The translations under genes were made by a program, and so were the position numbers. Source: Nematostella vectensis (taxonomy: Eukaryota; Cnidaria; Anthozoa; Actiniaria; Edwardsiidae). Taken from it: DNA of 64,000 nt. The stretch is from assembly GCF_932526225.1 (NCBI RefSeq), contig NC_064034.1, forward strand, positions 1,970,001-2,034,000, given 5' to 3'. Below, one piece after another: positions 33,801-45,800 of this stretch. Position 1 is the stretch's first letter. Every line of letters starts with the position of its first letter. The notes beneath the pieces are model-generated. The model was not told the DNA's origin, made no database searches, and worked only from the letters and a program-made list of their open reading frames with translations.

Positions 33801-36800
33801 AGACAGATCACCATGCGGTGCAGATACTGCCTGATGCCATTGTGGATTATTTCTCTGTGAAGAGGGCAGGTAAGGGCCTGGAGAAACAGTGGCAACGCCT
33901 GGAAAAAAAGGGACTTTTTTTCACAATTTTACCAGCGTAATGGGAGGGGCACCATAAATAATTAAATAAAAGAGTGAAAAAAGGCAAAGCAAAAAATTAT
34001 TTCAAATAGCTTCTTATAAGTTATAATTTCAAATAACTTCTTATGAGGTGACCAAAAAATAAAGAAAACAGGTTACAATGGATGGAAGTTTTCTTTTAAA
34101 TGCTTTCTTTATTGTATGACTTTGAAATCAGATGAGATTGAAATCAGTTAAAACATGGGTAAAAAAAAAATTCATCATCGAGCTCCTCAAGATGTGCACA
34201 ATACTAAGTATAAAACAAACCTCTTTAAAGCAAGGAGCACAACCACTTTGTTTAAGAGTCTGCTGATTTGGAAAAGCCTTGCTTGCACGGCTAGAAAGAG
34301 AAACAAGAGATGAGAATATTATTTTCTACCCTGTGTTACAAAAAAAACATTTCAGACTTTTCTAGTACCTGGCAAAGGAGTCTAGGCCATAAAACATATA
34401 AGACTTTTCTAGTACCTGGCAAAGGAGACTAGGCAATAAAACATTAGCCTGCTTGCACGCGATACTTGGTGTTTTATCATCGCGAAAAACCTTCTCTGTT
34501 TGGTGATCGGCCATCTTGTATTTTAAGCCGCGTGGTTCCTGTGGGCGAGCGCAAAAACAAACGCAGAGGCGGTACCCGGTGTTTTATCATCACAAAAACC
34601 CTCTTCGTTCGGTATCGGCCATCTTGTATTTTAAGCGGCGTGGTTAACGGGGTCGAGTGCAAAAACGGAGGCAGGGCGGGGGAGAGAAGGGAGAAAAACC
34701 ACCTGCACTAATACCTGTGATTTCAAATCCAGACATTTCAAATCTGGACATGGAGAATTTATATTGCCACAAAAAAAAAAAAACGAACGAATCCACCTGC
34801 ACTAATACCTGTGATTTCAAATCCAGACATTTCAAATCTGGACATGGAGAATTTATATTGCCACAAAAAAAAAAAAAAACGAATCAAACCAAGAGTGTAG
34901 ATTCTGCAAAAAAAAATTATCTCCACTACGGCAAATAAAAATCATCTCTTATCTTATTTTTAATCTCTAAGCAGCAAAAGTATAAAAAGTATAAGTATAA
35001 TAAAAATTCAAAGAAATTCAGACAGAATTTGTAATCTTTGCACCCACAGTTTACAGAAGACATTAAAGTTTTATAAGCTTCTGGAACCAACTTCATTAGC
35101 CTGAGTAGGGCCTGATAGTCAGGCTACAACTTCAGCAAAAGAAATAGAAGCTCCTCAAGCTAGTGCAATCCTCAAAATAGATTTGAAGCAAACATCGGAC
35201 CCGATTCTCCTCCTGCAAGATTCAAGAAAGAGTTGCTCACTACAACTTCTCGGGAGAGGCACCCTAGCTCTAAAGCTAAGAAATCCATGGGAGTGATAAT
35301 GGCTTTGGATTTTGGAGGCGAAATGGCCATCAAGCATCTAAATATTGAGTATTCTTGACAAACCCTCTACGAAAGTAGCAATAGTTTTTGAGAACAGCAG
35401 AAACAAGGATCTGCGACCAGAACTGTTTATCTTTTTGCAGAAAAACATTAAAACAGAACTTAGAGAGTACTTTGGACATCCTGTACTCAAAATCTCCAGC
35501 GCTCAACTTACGGCATTTTCTAATTCGAAGTTTGTTTGGGGAATGTGTGCCCCTTTAGGAGGTACTGTTTCTCATCAAAGCATCCCATTGTTTTTCGATC
35601 AATCACAAAGTCTGTCCGCTATTGGACGGGATTCAAAGTTTGGCCTTAGAATCACAGGTAATAGTGCAGGCAGTTTTTCCCTCTTCCCTCTCCTTTCCCC
35701 CCTGCCCTTCGTTTTTGCGCTCCCGCCCAGGAACCACACAGCTAATAATACAAGATGGCACCCGATCACAGAACGGGGAAGGCTTTGCGCAATAATAACG
35801 CCAAGTACTGCATGCAAGCAGGCTAATAAAACATACAAGACTTTTCTAGTACCTGGCAAAGGAGACAAGGCTGTAGAGAAGCTGGGCGTGGGACAAGGAA
35901 GCCTGTGCATCCAAGTCACCAGACATGAGCTGAGGATCATACAACAGTGTTATCATAAGCAATGACAAGCTGATCAATGCCTGAGTAGAGTCAACTATTT
36001 TCTAGGGGGCAGTTGTGTTGATGATCTTTCTAGGGAAACTTTTTCAAATCCCTAAATTCCATCCAATCAGACTCTGTGTTGTCCTTGTCCGCATATTAGG
36101 CCAACTGATCTATTAATCGACACCTTTTCATTTTCTTAGGGTGTCCACATGAGAGTTGACTGAATATATTATTAAGCTCTTCAAAAGGACATAAAAATGG
36201 AAAATATATACACATTTACCTTGGATAAGATTGAGCCAAATTTTATGATAACAGGAGAAAGCAGACCATTCATGTACATCAGCTGCTTCTGATATTACAA
36301 CGGTAATAACCATACAGTATTAGTATACTGTACATGTGTACTACAGTAATAACCATATAATATAAGGTATACTGTGTATGTGTACTGTACATGTCAGGGC
36401 TTCTGGAATTACACGGAGAAAAAAATCAAGATTCTTTACTGAATTACGCGCTAAATTACACGGAATATCAACTGTTACGCCCAAACTACATTTTGTACCA
36501 AAGGAAAGCACGAAATAACTTGAAAAGGTTTATTTTTTGCACGAAAATATCTTAGGCGAGTTTTCATTGGCTCCTAGCCACCAGCCAATTAAAAAAGGTA
36601 TTTCATTATTAGTCCTAGGCCTTTGCGGTTTAGCAAACTTGAATGTTTTGTCTTTCAAAATTTAGCCAAATTAGGCGGGATTACGCAGAAATTTGTGGAT
36701 TACGTCGAGAAAGCCAAATTACGCGCTTCCGCACAAGCGCGTAATTCCAGAAGCCCTGACATGTGTACTACAGTAATAGCCATACAGTATTAGTATACTG

Positions 36801-39800
36801 TATGTGTATACGGTACATGTGTACCATAGTAATAGCAATACAGTATTAGTATACTGTACATGTATATGGTACATGTGTACTATAGTGGAACCTCAATTTA
36901 ACAAAACTCTATATAAGTCTGCAGTATAGCAAACTATTTCCTTCTTTCAGCCCAGCCAAAATTACAGTAAAGCGTATTGAACAGAACCTTGATACAATGG
37001 ACCCTCAATATAATGAACAGATTTCCCCATTCCCTTGGCCCCTTCCTTAAATTGGGGTTCTAATGTATCAGGTTAGTGAGAAAAAAGCAATAACTAATCG
37101 AAAAACTAACCAAAAAACTAACCAAAATCCATGGTCCATCAAAAACTGGTACAGCCGAGTACCAGATTTTGGTGATCTGGTTACCGAACCTGACTAAGGG
37201 TGTTTAGATTGGAAATATCCATGTTTACAGCAGTGGAACTCAGACACTTTTTGTCAGTGAATTCTGAATAAACAAAAGTTAATTCCTAATTTTTGTTGGA
37301 TATTGCACTCAGCGAATAAAATATTCTCAACCTAACCTTAGTGGGAAATTCTTCCTGCCTCCCCAGTTTTGTAATTGCCTCTTGTTATATTTCCGTTTCT
37401 CTAGTCGGAAAACCCTAGCAATTGCTGTTTTCAACTCTTATAAAGTTTGTTTAGATTTGGCTGACAAAATATCTAGTAACTGTGTTTATAGTAGTTGGTG
37501 AACACTATTTTTGGAAAAACGATAAAGGAATATACCTCTTGAGATGCATTACTTGAAGCAACAAGCATTCCAGCACTCTCATAGAGAAATAGCTGAAGAG
37601 AAAACAAGTCAAAATAATTATAAAGTACCTCACACAGTAAGATACTTTTCAGCTTTGTAACATTATGCTACATCAACATACAGAGGCACCTCCATCAAGT
37701 GGCAACCCTCTCGACCATGCAGAGTGGCAGTTGACTAGAGCATTGGCATTCAATGTGGGATTAAAGGAAAGCATTGATCCAAAATTGAAGTGGTTTCTCA
37801 TACCTGTTCATCGGCGGAAAGCAGATGGTGATAGCCATTATCCTGTTAACAGGAACATAGCGTTTAGTTAGCAACAATTATCATATGCAGTTTATAAATA
37901 AATACAAAGAGGGAGGAATAGTACAAAAGAAAATCTAAAAAAAGAGGAAAAATATATTAAAAAAATAAAGAGGAAAAAAGAAAACAGAATACAAACAGGT
38001 AAAGTGGTCCTTTCTTCCCCAAACAATATGACCAGAGTGCCATTCTAATTTGGAAAATTTGAGCAAGGGTTTGGAGCTTACACCCCAACCTAGCCTACAC
38101 CTAGAACAGTGATCAGAAAATATTTGCAATAAAACTTCTGTACGTGTTCACTTCTGGCCAACAAGAGTCTTCGTGATTTCCTGAATGTCTTCTATTAATA
38201 GACTGCTACCTGGCTACAATAGGCTGACCAATCTGTGCATAGGGATCTGCATATTGTGCTATCGACAGAAGGAGTCAAGTTACTGATAAGAGCTGATCAA
38301 CATGAACCTCAAGGTCACAGGCTATTAGCTAAATTCTGTGGAGCGATGTTGTTTTTTTGCAGCTAATCATGTTCTACTGGTAACCAAACGGTTTGAATTA
38401 TTTGTTCCTTTAAATAAATAGGATCAACAATGATAGCCATACTTACAGAAGATACAACTAGTAAACCTTGAAATCGCTTAAGGACATCATCCACATAGTT
38501 CTGCATGTGATTTCTACAAATGGATAGAATTAATAGAATTAATAATCACTAATTACAAAAATTAATAGTCATGATACTTCTATGCAAAATAAAGCAGGAA
38601 CTAACCTATGGGACTTGATAAATCGTGAAAGTAGGTAACAACACCGACTACGAACAGTACTGTTGGGATTACGAAGACCTCTCTCGTCAAGAAATGCTAT
38701 CTGTTAAAAGAGTCAAACATATAAACACTTTTAATATCACTGCTGAAAGTTTCAGGTATTCCATTTAAATGCAATAATAGCACTCAATATATTAGGCAGA
38801 ATGAAAATAAAAAGGAAAAAACATTCAGCAGTTATCAAAGTCTCACCAAAACAGTGGGAATGTGTTGAGGTTGGCTTGTGAAAAATCTGTCGTAGCGCAC
38901 AACCGTCTCAAAGAACTGAAATAAACGCCACAGATGTTTGAGGATCTAAAAGCTAAAAAAAAGTTTATTTCTTTTACAATAATATGGTAAATGTGTTAGC
39001 TTTGTTTTGTTTTCCTGTGCCATACCATGAGGGAAACAGCAGAGTGGCTGTAGTATGACAAGCGACTTGAGACGATCTGAAAACAAAAGAAACAACCAAC
39101 CATTAGAATGGAATAAATAGAGAGAACATTTGAGAGAAGATCAGTGGAGCACAAGAACCAGTTTGAGTGCATTTGAGAGAAGATCAGTGGAGCACAAGAA
39201 CCAGTTTGAGTGCATTTGAGAGAAGATCAGTGGAGCACAAGAACCAGTTTGAGTGCATTTGAGAGAAGATCAGTGGAGCACAAGAACCAGTTTGAGTGCA
39301 TTTGAGAGAAGATCAGTGGAGCACAAGAACCAGTTTGAGTGCATTTGAGAGAAGATCAGTGGAGCACAAGAACCAGTTTGAGTGCATTTGAGAGAAGATC
39401 AGTGGAGCACAAGAACCAGTTTGAGTGCATTTGAGAGAAGATCAGTGGAGCACAAGAACCAGTTTGAGTGCATTTGAGAGAAGATCAGTGGAGCACAAGA
39501 ACCAGTTTGAGTGCATTTGAGAGAAGATCAGTGGAGCACAAGAACCAGTTTGAGTGCATTTGAGAGAAGATCAGTGGAGCACAAGAACCAGTTTGAGTGC
39601 ATTTGAGAGAAGATCAGTGGAGCACAAGAACCAGTTTGAGTGCATTTGAGAGAAGATCAGTGGAGCACAAGAACCAGTTTGAGTGCATTTGAGAGAAGAT
39701 CAGTGGAGCACAAGAACCAGTTTGAGTGCATTTGAGAGAAGATCAGTGGAGCACAAGAACCAGTTTGAGTGCATTTGAGAGAAGATCAGTGGAGCACAAG

Positions 39801-42800
39801 AACCAGTTTGAGTGCATTTGAGAGAAGATCAGTGGAGCACAAGAACCAGTTTGAGTGCATTTGAGAGAAGATCAGTGGAGCACAAGAACCAGTTTGAGTG
39901 CATTTGAGAGAAGATCAGTGGAGCACAAGAACCAGTTTGAGTGCATTTGAGAGAAGATCAGTGGAGCACAAGAACCAGTTTGAGTGCATTTGAGAGAAGA
40001 TCAGTGGAGCACAAGAACCAGTTTGAGTGCATTTGAGAGAAGATCAGTGGAGCACAAGAACCAGTTTGAGTGCATTTGAGAGAAGATCAGTGGAGCACAA
40101 GAACCAGTTTGAGTGCATTTGAGAGAAGATCAGTGGAGCACAAGAACCAGTTTGAGTGCATTTGAGAGAAGATCAGTGGAGCACAAGAACCAGTTTGAGT
40201 GCATTTGAGAGAAGATCAGTGGAGCACAAGAACCAGTTTGAGTGCATTTGAGAGAAGATCAGTGGAGCACAAGAACCAGTTTGAGTGCATTTGAGAGAAG
40301 ATCAGTGGAGCACAAGAACCAGTTTGAGTGCATTTGAGAGAAGATCAGTGGAGCACAAGAACCAGTTTGAGTGCATTTGAGAGAAGATCAGTGGAGCACA
40401 AGAACCAGTTTGAGTGCATTTGAGAGAAGATCAGTGGAGCACAAGAACCAGTTTGAGTGCATTTGAGAGAAGATCAGTGGAGCACAAGAACCAGTTTGAG
40501 TGCATTTGAGAGAAGATCAGTGGAGCACAAGAACCAGTTTGAGTGCATTTGAGAGAAGATCAGTGGAGCACAAAAAAACAGTTTGAGTGCATTTGAGAGA
40601 AGATCAGTGGAGCACAAAAACCAGTTTGAGTGCATTTGAGAGAAGATCAGTGGAGCACAAGAACCAGTTTGAGTGCATTTGAGAGAAGATCAGTGGAGCA
40701 CAAGAACCAGTTTGAGTGCATTTGAGAGAAGATCAGTGGAGCACAAGAACCAGTTTGAGTGCATTTGAGAGAAGATCAGTGGAGCACAAGAACCAGTTTG
40801 AGTGCATTTGAGAGAAGATCAGTGGAGCACAAGAACCAGTTTGAGTGCATTTGAGAGAAGATCAGTGGAGCACAAGAACCAGTTTGAGTGCATTTGAGAG
40901 AAGATCAGTGGAGCACAAAAAACAGTTTGAGTGCATTTGAGAGAAGATCAGTGGAGCACAAAAACCAGTTTGAGTGCATTTGAGAGAAGATCAGTGGAGC
41001 ACAAGAACCAGTTTGAGTGCATTTGAGAGAAGATCAGTGGAGCACAAGAACCAGTTTGAGTGCATTTGAGAGAAGATCAGTGGAGCACAAGAACCAGTTT
41101 GAGTGCATTTGAGAGAAGATCAGTGGAGCACAAGAACCAGTTTGAGTGCATTTGAGAGAAGATCAGTGGAGCACAAGAACCAGTTTGAGTGCATTTGAGA
41201 GAAGATCAGTGGAGCACAAGAACCAGTTTGAGTGCATTTGAGAGAAGATCAGTGGAGCACAAGAACCAGTTTGAGTGCATTTGAGAGAAGATCAGTGGAG
41301 CACAAGAACCAGTTTGAGTGCATTTGAGAGAAGATCAGTGGAGCACAAGAACCAGTTTGAGTGCATTTGAGAGAAGATCAGTGGAGCACAAGAACCAGTT
41401 TGAGTGCATTTGAGAGAAGATCAGTGGAGCACAAGAACCAGTTTGAGTGCATTTGAGAGAAGATCAGTGGAGCACAAGAACCAGTTTGAGTGCATTTGAG
41501 AGAAGATCAGTGGAGCACAAGAACCAGTTTGAGTGCATTTGAGAGAAGATCAGTGGAGCACAAGAACCAGTTTGAGTGCATTTGAGAGAAGATCAGTGGA
41601 GCACAAGAACCAGTTTGAGTGCATTTGAGAGAAGATCAGTGGAGCACAAGAACCAGTTTGAGTGCATTTGAGAGAAGATCAGTGGAGCACAAGAACCAGT
41701 TTGAGTGCATTTGAGAGAAGATCAGTGGAGCACAAGAACCAGTTTGAGTGCATTTGAGAGAAGATCAGTGGAGCACAAGAACCAGTTTGAGTGCATTTGC
41801 CTGATGGTTAAATAACTTTATGACCTTCATATAGCTATACACCGAGCCATGCACCGAGCAGCGGTGTGTATACTATCAACCATCTCAATAATCTATTCAT
41901 AAAAAATTGAAATACATTTATACACTCAAATGTCTCATTGTCGTTGTCTCATTGTCTCATTGTGAGCATTCCGCGAGAAGGCCGCAAGCAGTCGGTGAAA
42001 CGGGAGCGAGTTTGGCCAAACTCGCGGAAAACCCTAAGGTACGTTTTCGCGTGAGTCGTCACAATTGTCTAAGTGAAGCAGGCAGGAATTGTGGCTCACT
42101 TACAAGGCCCATCATCTGCTGCAGGAGGGGAAACCTTGAGTCTGTGTAGAGCTGCTGGCCCTGGCAAACAAGGGTGTGGTTATACAAACAAGGGTGTGGT
42201 TATACAAACAAGGGTGTGGTTATACAAACAAGGGCATAGTTACTATACAAACAAGGGCAAGGTTGTTTTCTTACAAGACTTAGTTACACCGAAACAAGAA
42301 CTCTACAGAGATTTAAATGAGTAGATGACAGGTGCTGTCCATCCTTTAAATTTCCATTAGCCATTCCCTTTTAGCATTTCAAAACTGGCTCCTAAAAAAC
42401 ACAAGTCCCTTTTACTAATTTACTCAACCTTGGCAGTTTTTACAATAAATACGTTTTTGAGCTACATAGGAAACCTTTACCCACTATCACATCACATTAG
42501 CTTTTGCATGAAAAAGTATTTTTGTTTAACAAACCATTAAATGCACATACTACTGTAGTTTTGCTAGCCCTCTAGCTTATGATACATGAGTAGATATAGG
42601 TAAGGGTATACATACAGGAAGAGCCTCTCCAAGCATAAACACCAGTCTAATGGCCATCTCAACCTCCATGAACTCTGCTTCTTCCAACCTCCTAAAAATA
42701 ATAACTTTTATTGGTAACTGCTGTTTGTTCCTCCTGTTTGGTATTGATTTTCTCACAAACAGAAATCTAAACTTCTCACACATCCTTTAATCATTCCATC

Positions 42801-45800
42801 AGGACCCTAATCAATTGCCCACAATAAAAACATGATTGTTAATACTGCTGTATATGCAATATATGCAATACAATAGGTTTGAAAGAAATATTGTGTGACA
42901 TTTTGATTACAGTTTTGTTACAAAATTGCCCCATTCACACCCCATTGTTATAATATTTAACAAAAAATGCTTCATTTCTGATTCAACAACTGTCATTCTT
43001 ACCCTAGTGACGCAGACAACACATTGTGAACTGTCATCAATACCAAATTAGCATCCTGTCATAACAAAATCATTGTAAACTCCAAAACAATCTGAGGCTG
43101 ATGATAAACAGATGGCGAAATTACAAGACTCAATTCTAGACTTACAAGTTGTGAGATATTATCAAACAGTACTTTCATCTCTTTTCTGTATTCCATAAAC
43201 ATCACTTCATCCTCGCCCTATTAATGGAAAAATTACCAACTATAGTTAGAAACAATACAGTATCACTACATATAATATACAGTACTAAATTAAAAAATAC
43301 ATTTCATATAAAAATACAAAGCAAATAACAAATATTACTGTGTACTAACCTCCTGATCAAAATTATACAAGTCATCATAAGTCATCTTTTTTATGATAAC
43401 GTAAAGTAGTCCCTGCAAGATAGCAACAAGGAAGTTAAGTTACAGATCTACAGCAAGAAGTCCTCAGATCCATTACCTACAGTATGCCTCTAACTATGGG
43501 GGAAAATAGGGGGAGGGGTGCATTAGCTATGTCTCCTTTGGTCATGATCTCTACAGGGTCACAACCCTGTGACTCGACCTACCTCTAAAGTCTGTTTTTG
43601 TTGGTCACTGATAGTAGACATCTGAAAAGTAGAACGCACAATTAAATGCATCATAATAGATATTGAAGATAACATTACTTGGGGGCATTGTATATGAAGT
43701 GCAGCACCGTCTAACTCATTATACTCATGTATCATATTATACTAGTAAAATCATGCAAGGGCTAAAGCTAGTGTTGGGCAATGACAACAAACACATTCCC
43801 CCCAATACACCAAATCAACAGATTTTACATATCAAATACAGATAATGACAATTTATACAAGCAGTACCTGCTTGAGGAGTTGAAAATAAGAGTGGGCAAA
43901 TCCATTGACAGTGTGAGAAATGTCATCATCATCATCACCAAGGAATCTGGAATCAATAAAATTTATGTTTTGACATTTGAATTCATTATTCTGGCATGTA
44001 AATGACCTCAACTGCATGCAGTGCTCTCATTTAGAGTAGCTCATCAGAACATGACAATTGCTTGACACCTTTTTTATTTTATCTATTACAGTAGATTGTC
44101 CTAGATTCGATATGCATGTAAATTGTCTTGAAATGTGTAGTGTTTGCTAAAATACAAAGACAGACATAAACTATTTCAAAAAATGTTGTCAGTGCAAACT
44201 GCAAATGGAGATTGACAAAATGGCAGTTCTCCGGACAAAAGGACCCATGGAAACATATAAATAAAACATACAACTATGCATTTAAAACCCAGCAACTGAT
44301 GGGCTTGGCGTTAGGTACCTTGTTGCTAGGTGGTGAGCACCCCCGGTAGATAGCATGCGTGGGGTTACCATGGCAACGGAGCCACGCCCACCAGCCGGTA
44401 CCTGTCACACTGAGACATACTCAGTGGAATACTTACCCCTTGATAAACTTATCAAAAGGTGAGGGTGGGTGGGAAGCTGCTGCGTTGAATTGCGATCTGA
44501 TAGTGAACGGTAGCCATAATGCCGAGCTATCAATGACCTAATGGCCTTGACTCACGTTAAGGAACCGCCTCGATCCCGTGCAACCAATCGAGTAAAGCCT
44601 GCCCGACTAAGGGCTGGCAAATGTCAAAGCGCTTCCGGCCTCGTGGCACTGCTGACCACCCGCAGCTATCACACCGTCTAATAGTCCCTCCCCTCCCCCC
44701 GAGCTCCCGAAGGCATATAGAGTGGGGAGGGTTCGCAGCAGATGCCGGAAGGCGTTGAAGCCCCCACAGTCTCGGTTTTAACTTAAATTGTATTTAGCCA
44801 CATTTTATATAATAAAATTATGGTTCAGACATTGCTTGTGTTTCTTTATCACATTTATTTTTACAAATAATTACTACCCATCAACACCTTTCGGTCGTAG
44901 AAGTGCCATTTGGCAATTACCTCGTCGTTCGTGCTGACAACCTTTTTTGAAATAGGTGTATATTGCAATTGGGAAGTCGCAACTATTTAAGCATTTTGTG
45001 AATATGTTTTGTTTGCAAATATTCAAAAGGAATAATAGCACCAGTCTTTACTGTCCAGTGCCATAGCTAACTAAATTCGTTTCAATGGAAGTATGCTAAT
45101 AACATGTTTATCTTTCTTGATGGCCTGTACAGTAGATAGTTGAAACAATAATAAAATCTTTTTACCTGAATAATAGCTGTATTTTGTTCTCTATGGCCTT
45201 TAATGTATTTGCTGCTACAGTAGCATCGCCCGATTTTACCAACCTGAAACAGGGATGTATAGCATTAACTCAAGTAATCAAGCAGGGATAAAATTCAACC
45301 TAAAAGTACAGCCATCTTACTTGTTGTAACTTGAAATCAGCTGTGAGCCTATGCCATTGATAAGTTTTGCCAGTTTTGCTAGAAAATCAATGTCTGTCTC
45401 CTGAGAAGGAAAATAAACATGTATTAAACCTTGTTTTGAGGTGCGACATGTAATAATGCAGTCACTAGGGCAAAATGTCAAGAAAGTTAGGCAATTAGAA
45501 AACTTCCGAACTAAGAGGATTCATCATGTTCTGATGGTCGAGTGAAGCATTTCCTTGCCAGGCTAGTTGGCTATTACTGCAAAGTTGATGTCAATCACAT
45601 GTTTCTCACATCCTCCTTGGACTACTTCACAAAACTGTCAGGTTGCCATGGTATGTAGCATGCATCCCAATATAACTAATCTACCATGTAGTCTACACTT
45701 CTTACAGGTTGCCATGGTATGTAGCACGCATCCCAATATAACTAATCTACCATGTAGTCTACACTTCTTACAGGTTGCCATGGTATGTAGCATGCATCCC

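Noticed and set aside
44280..44800. Possible U1, 5S or 28S rRNA fragment
   Set aside because: Short words resemble these RNAs (for example ATACTTACC and GGTAGCC), but no stretch aligns well enough to support it.
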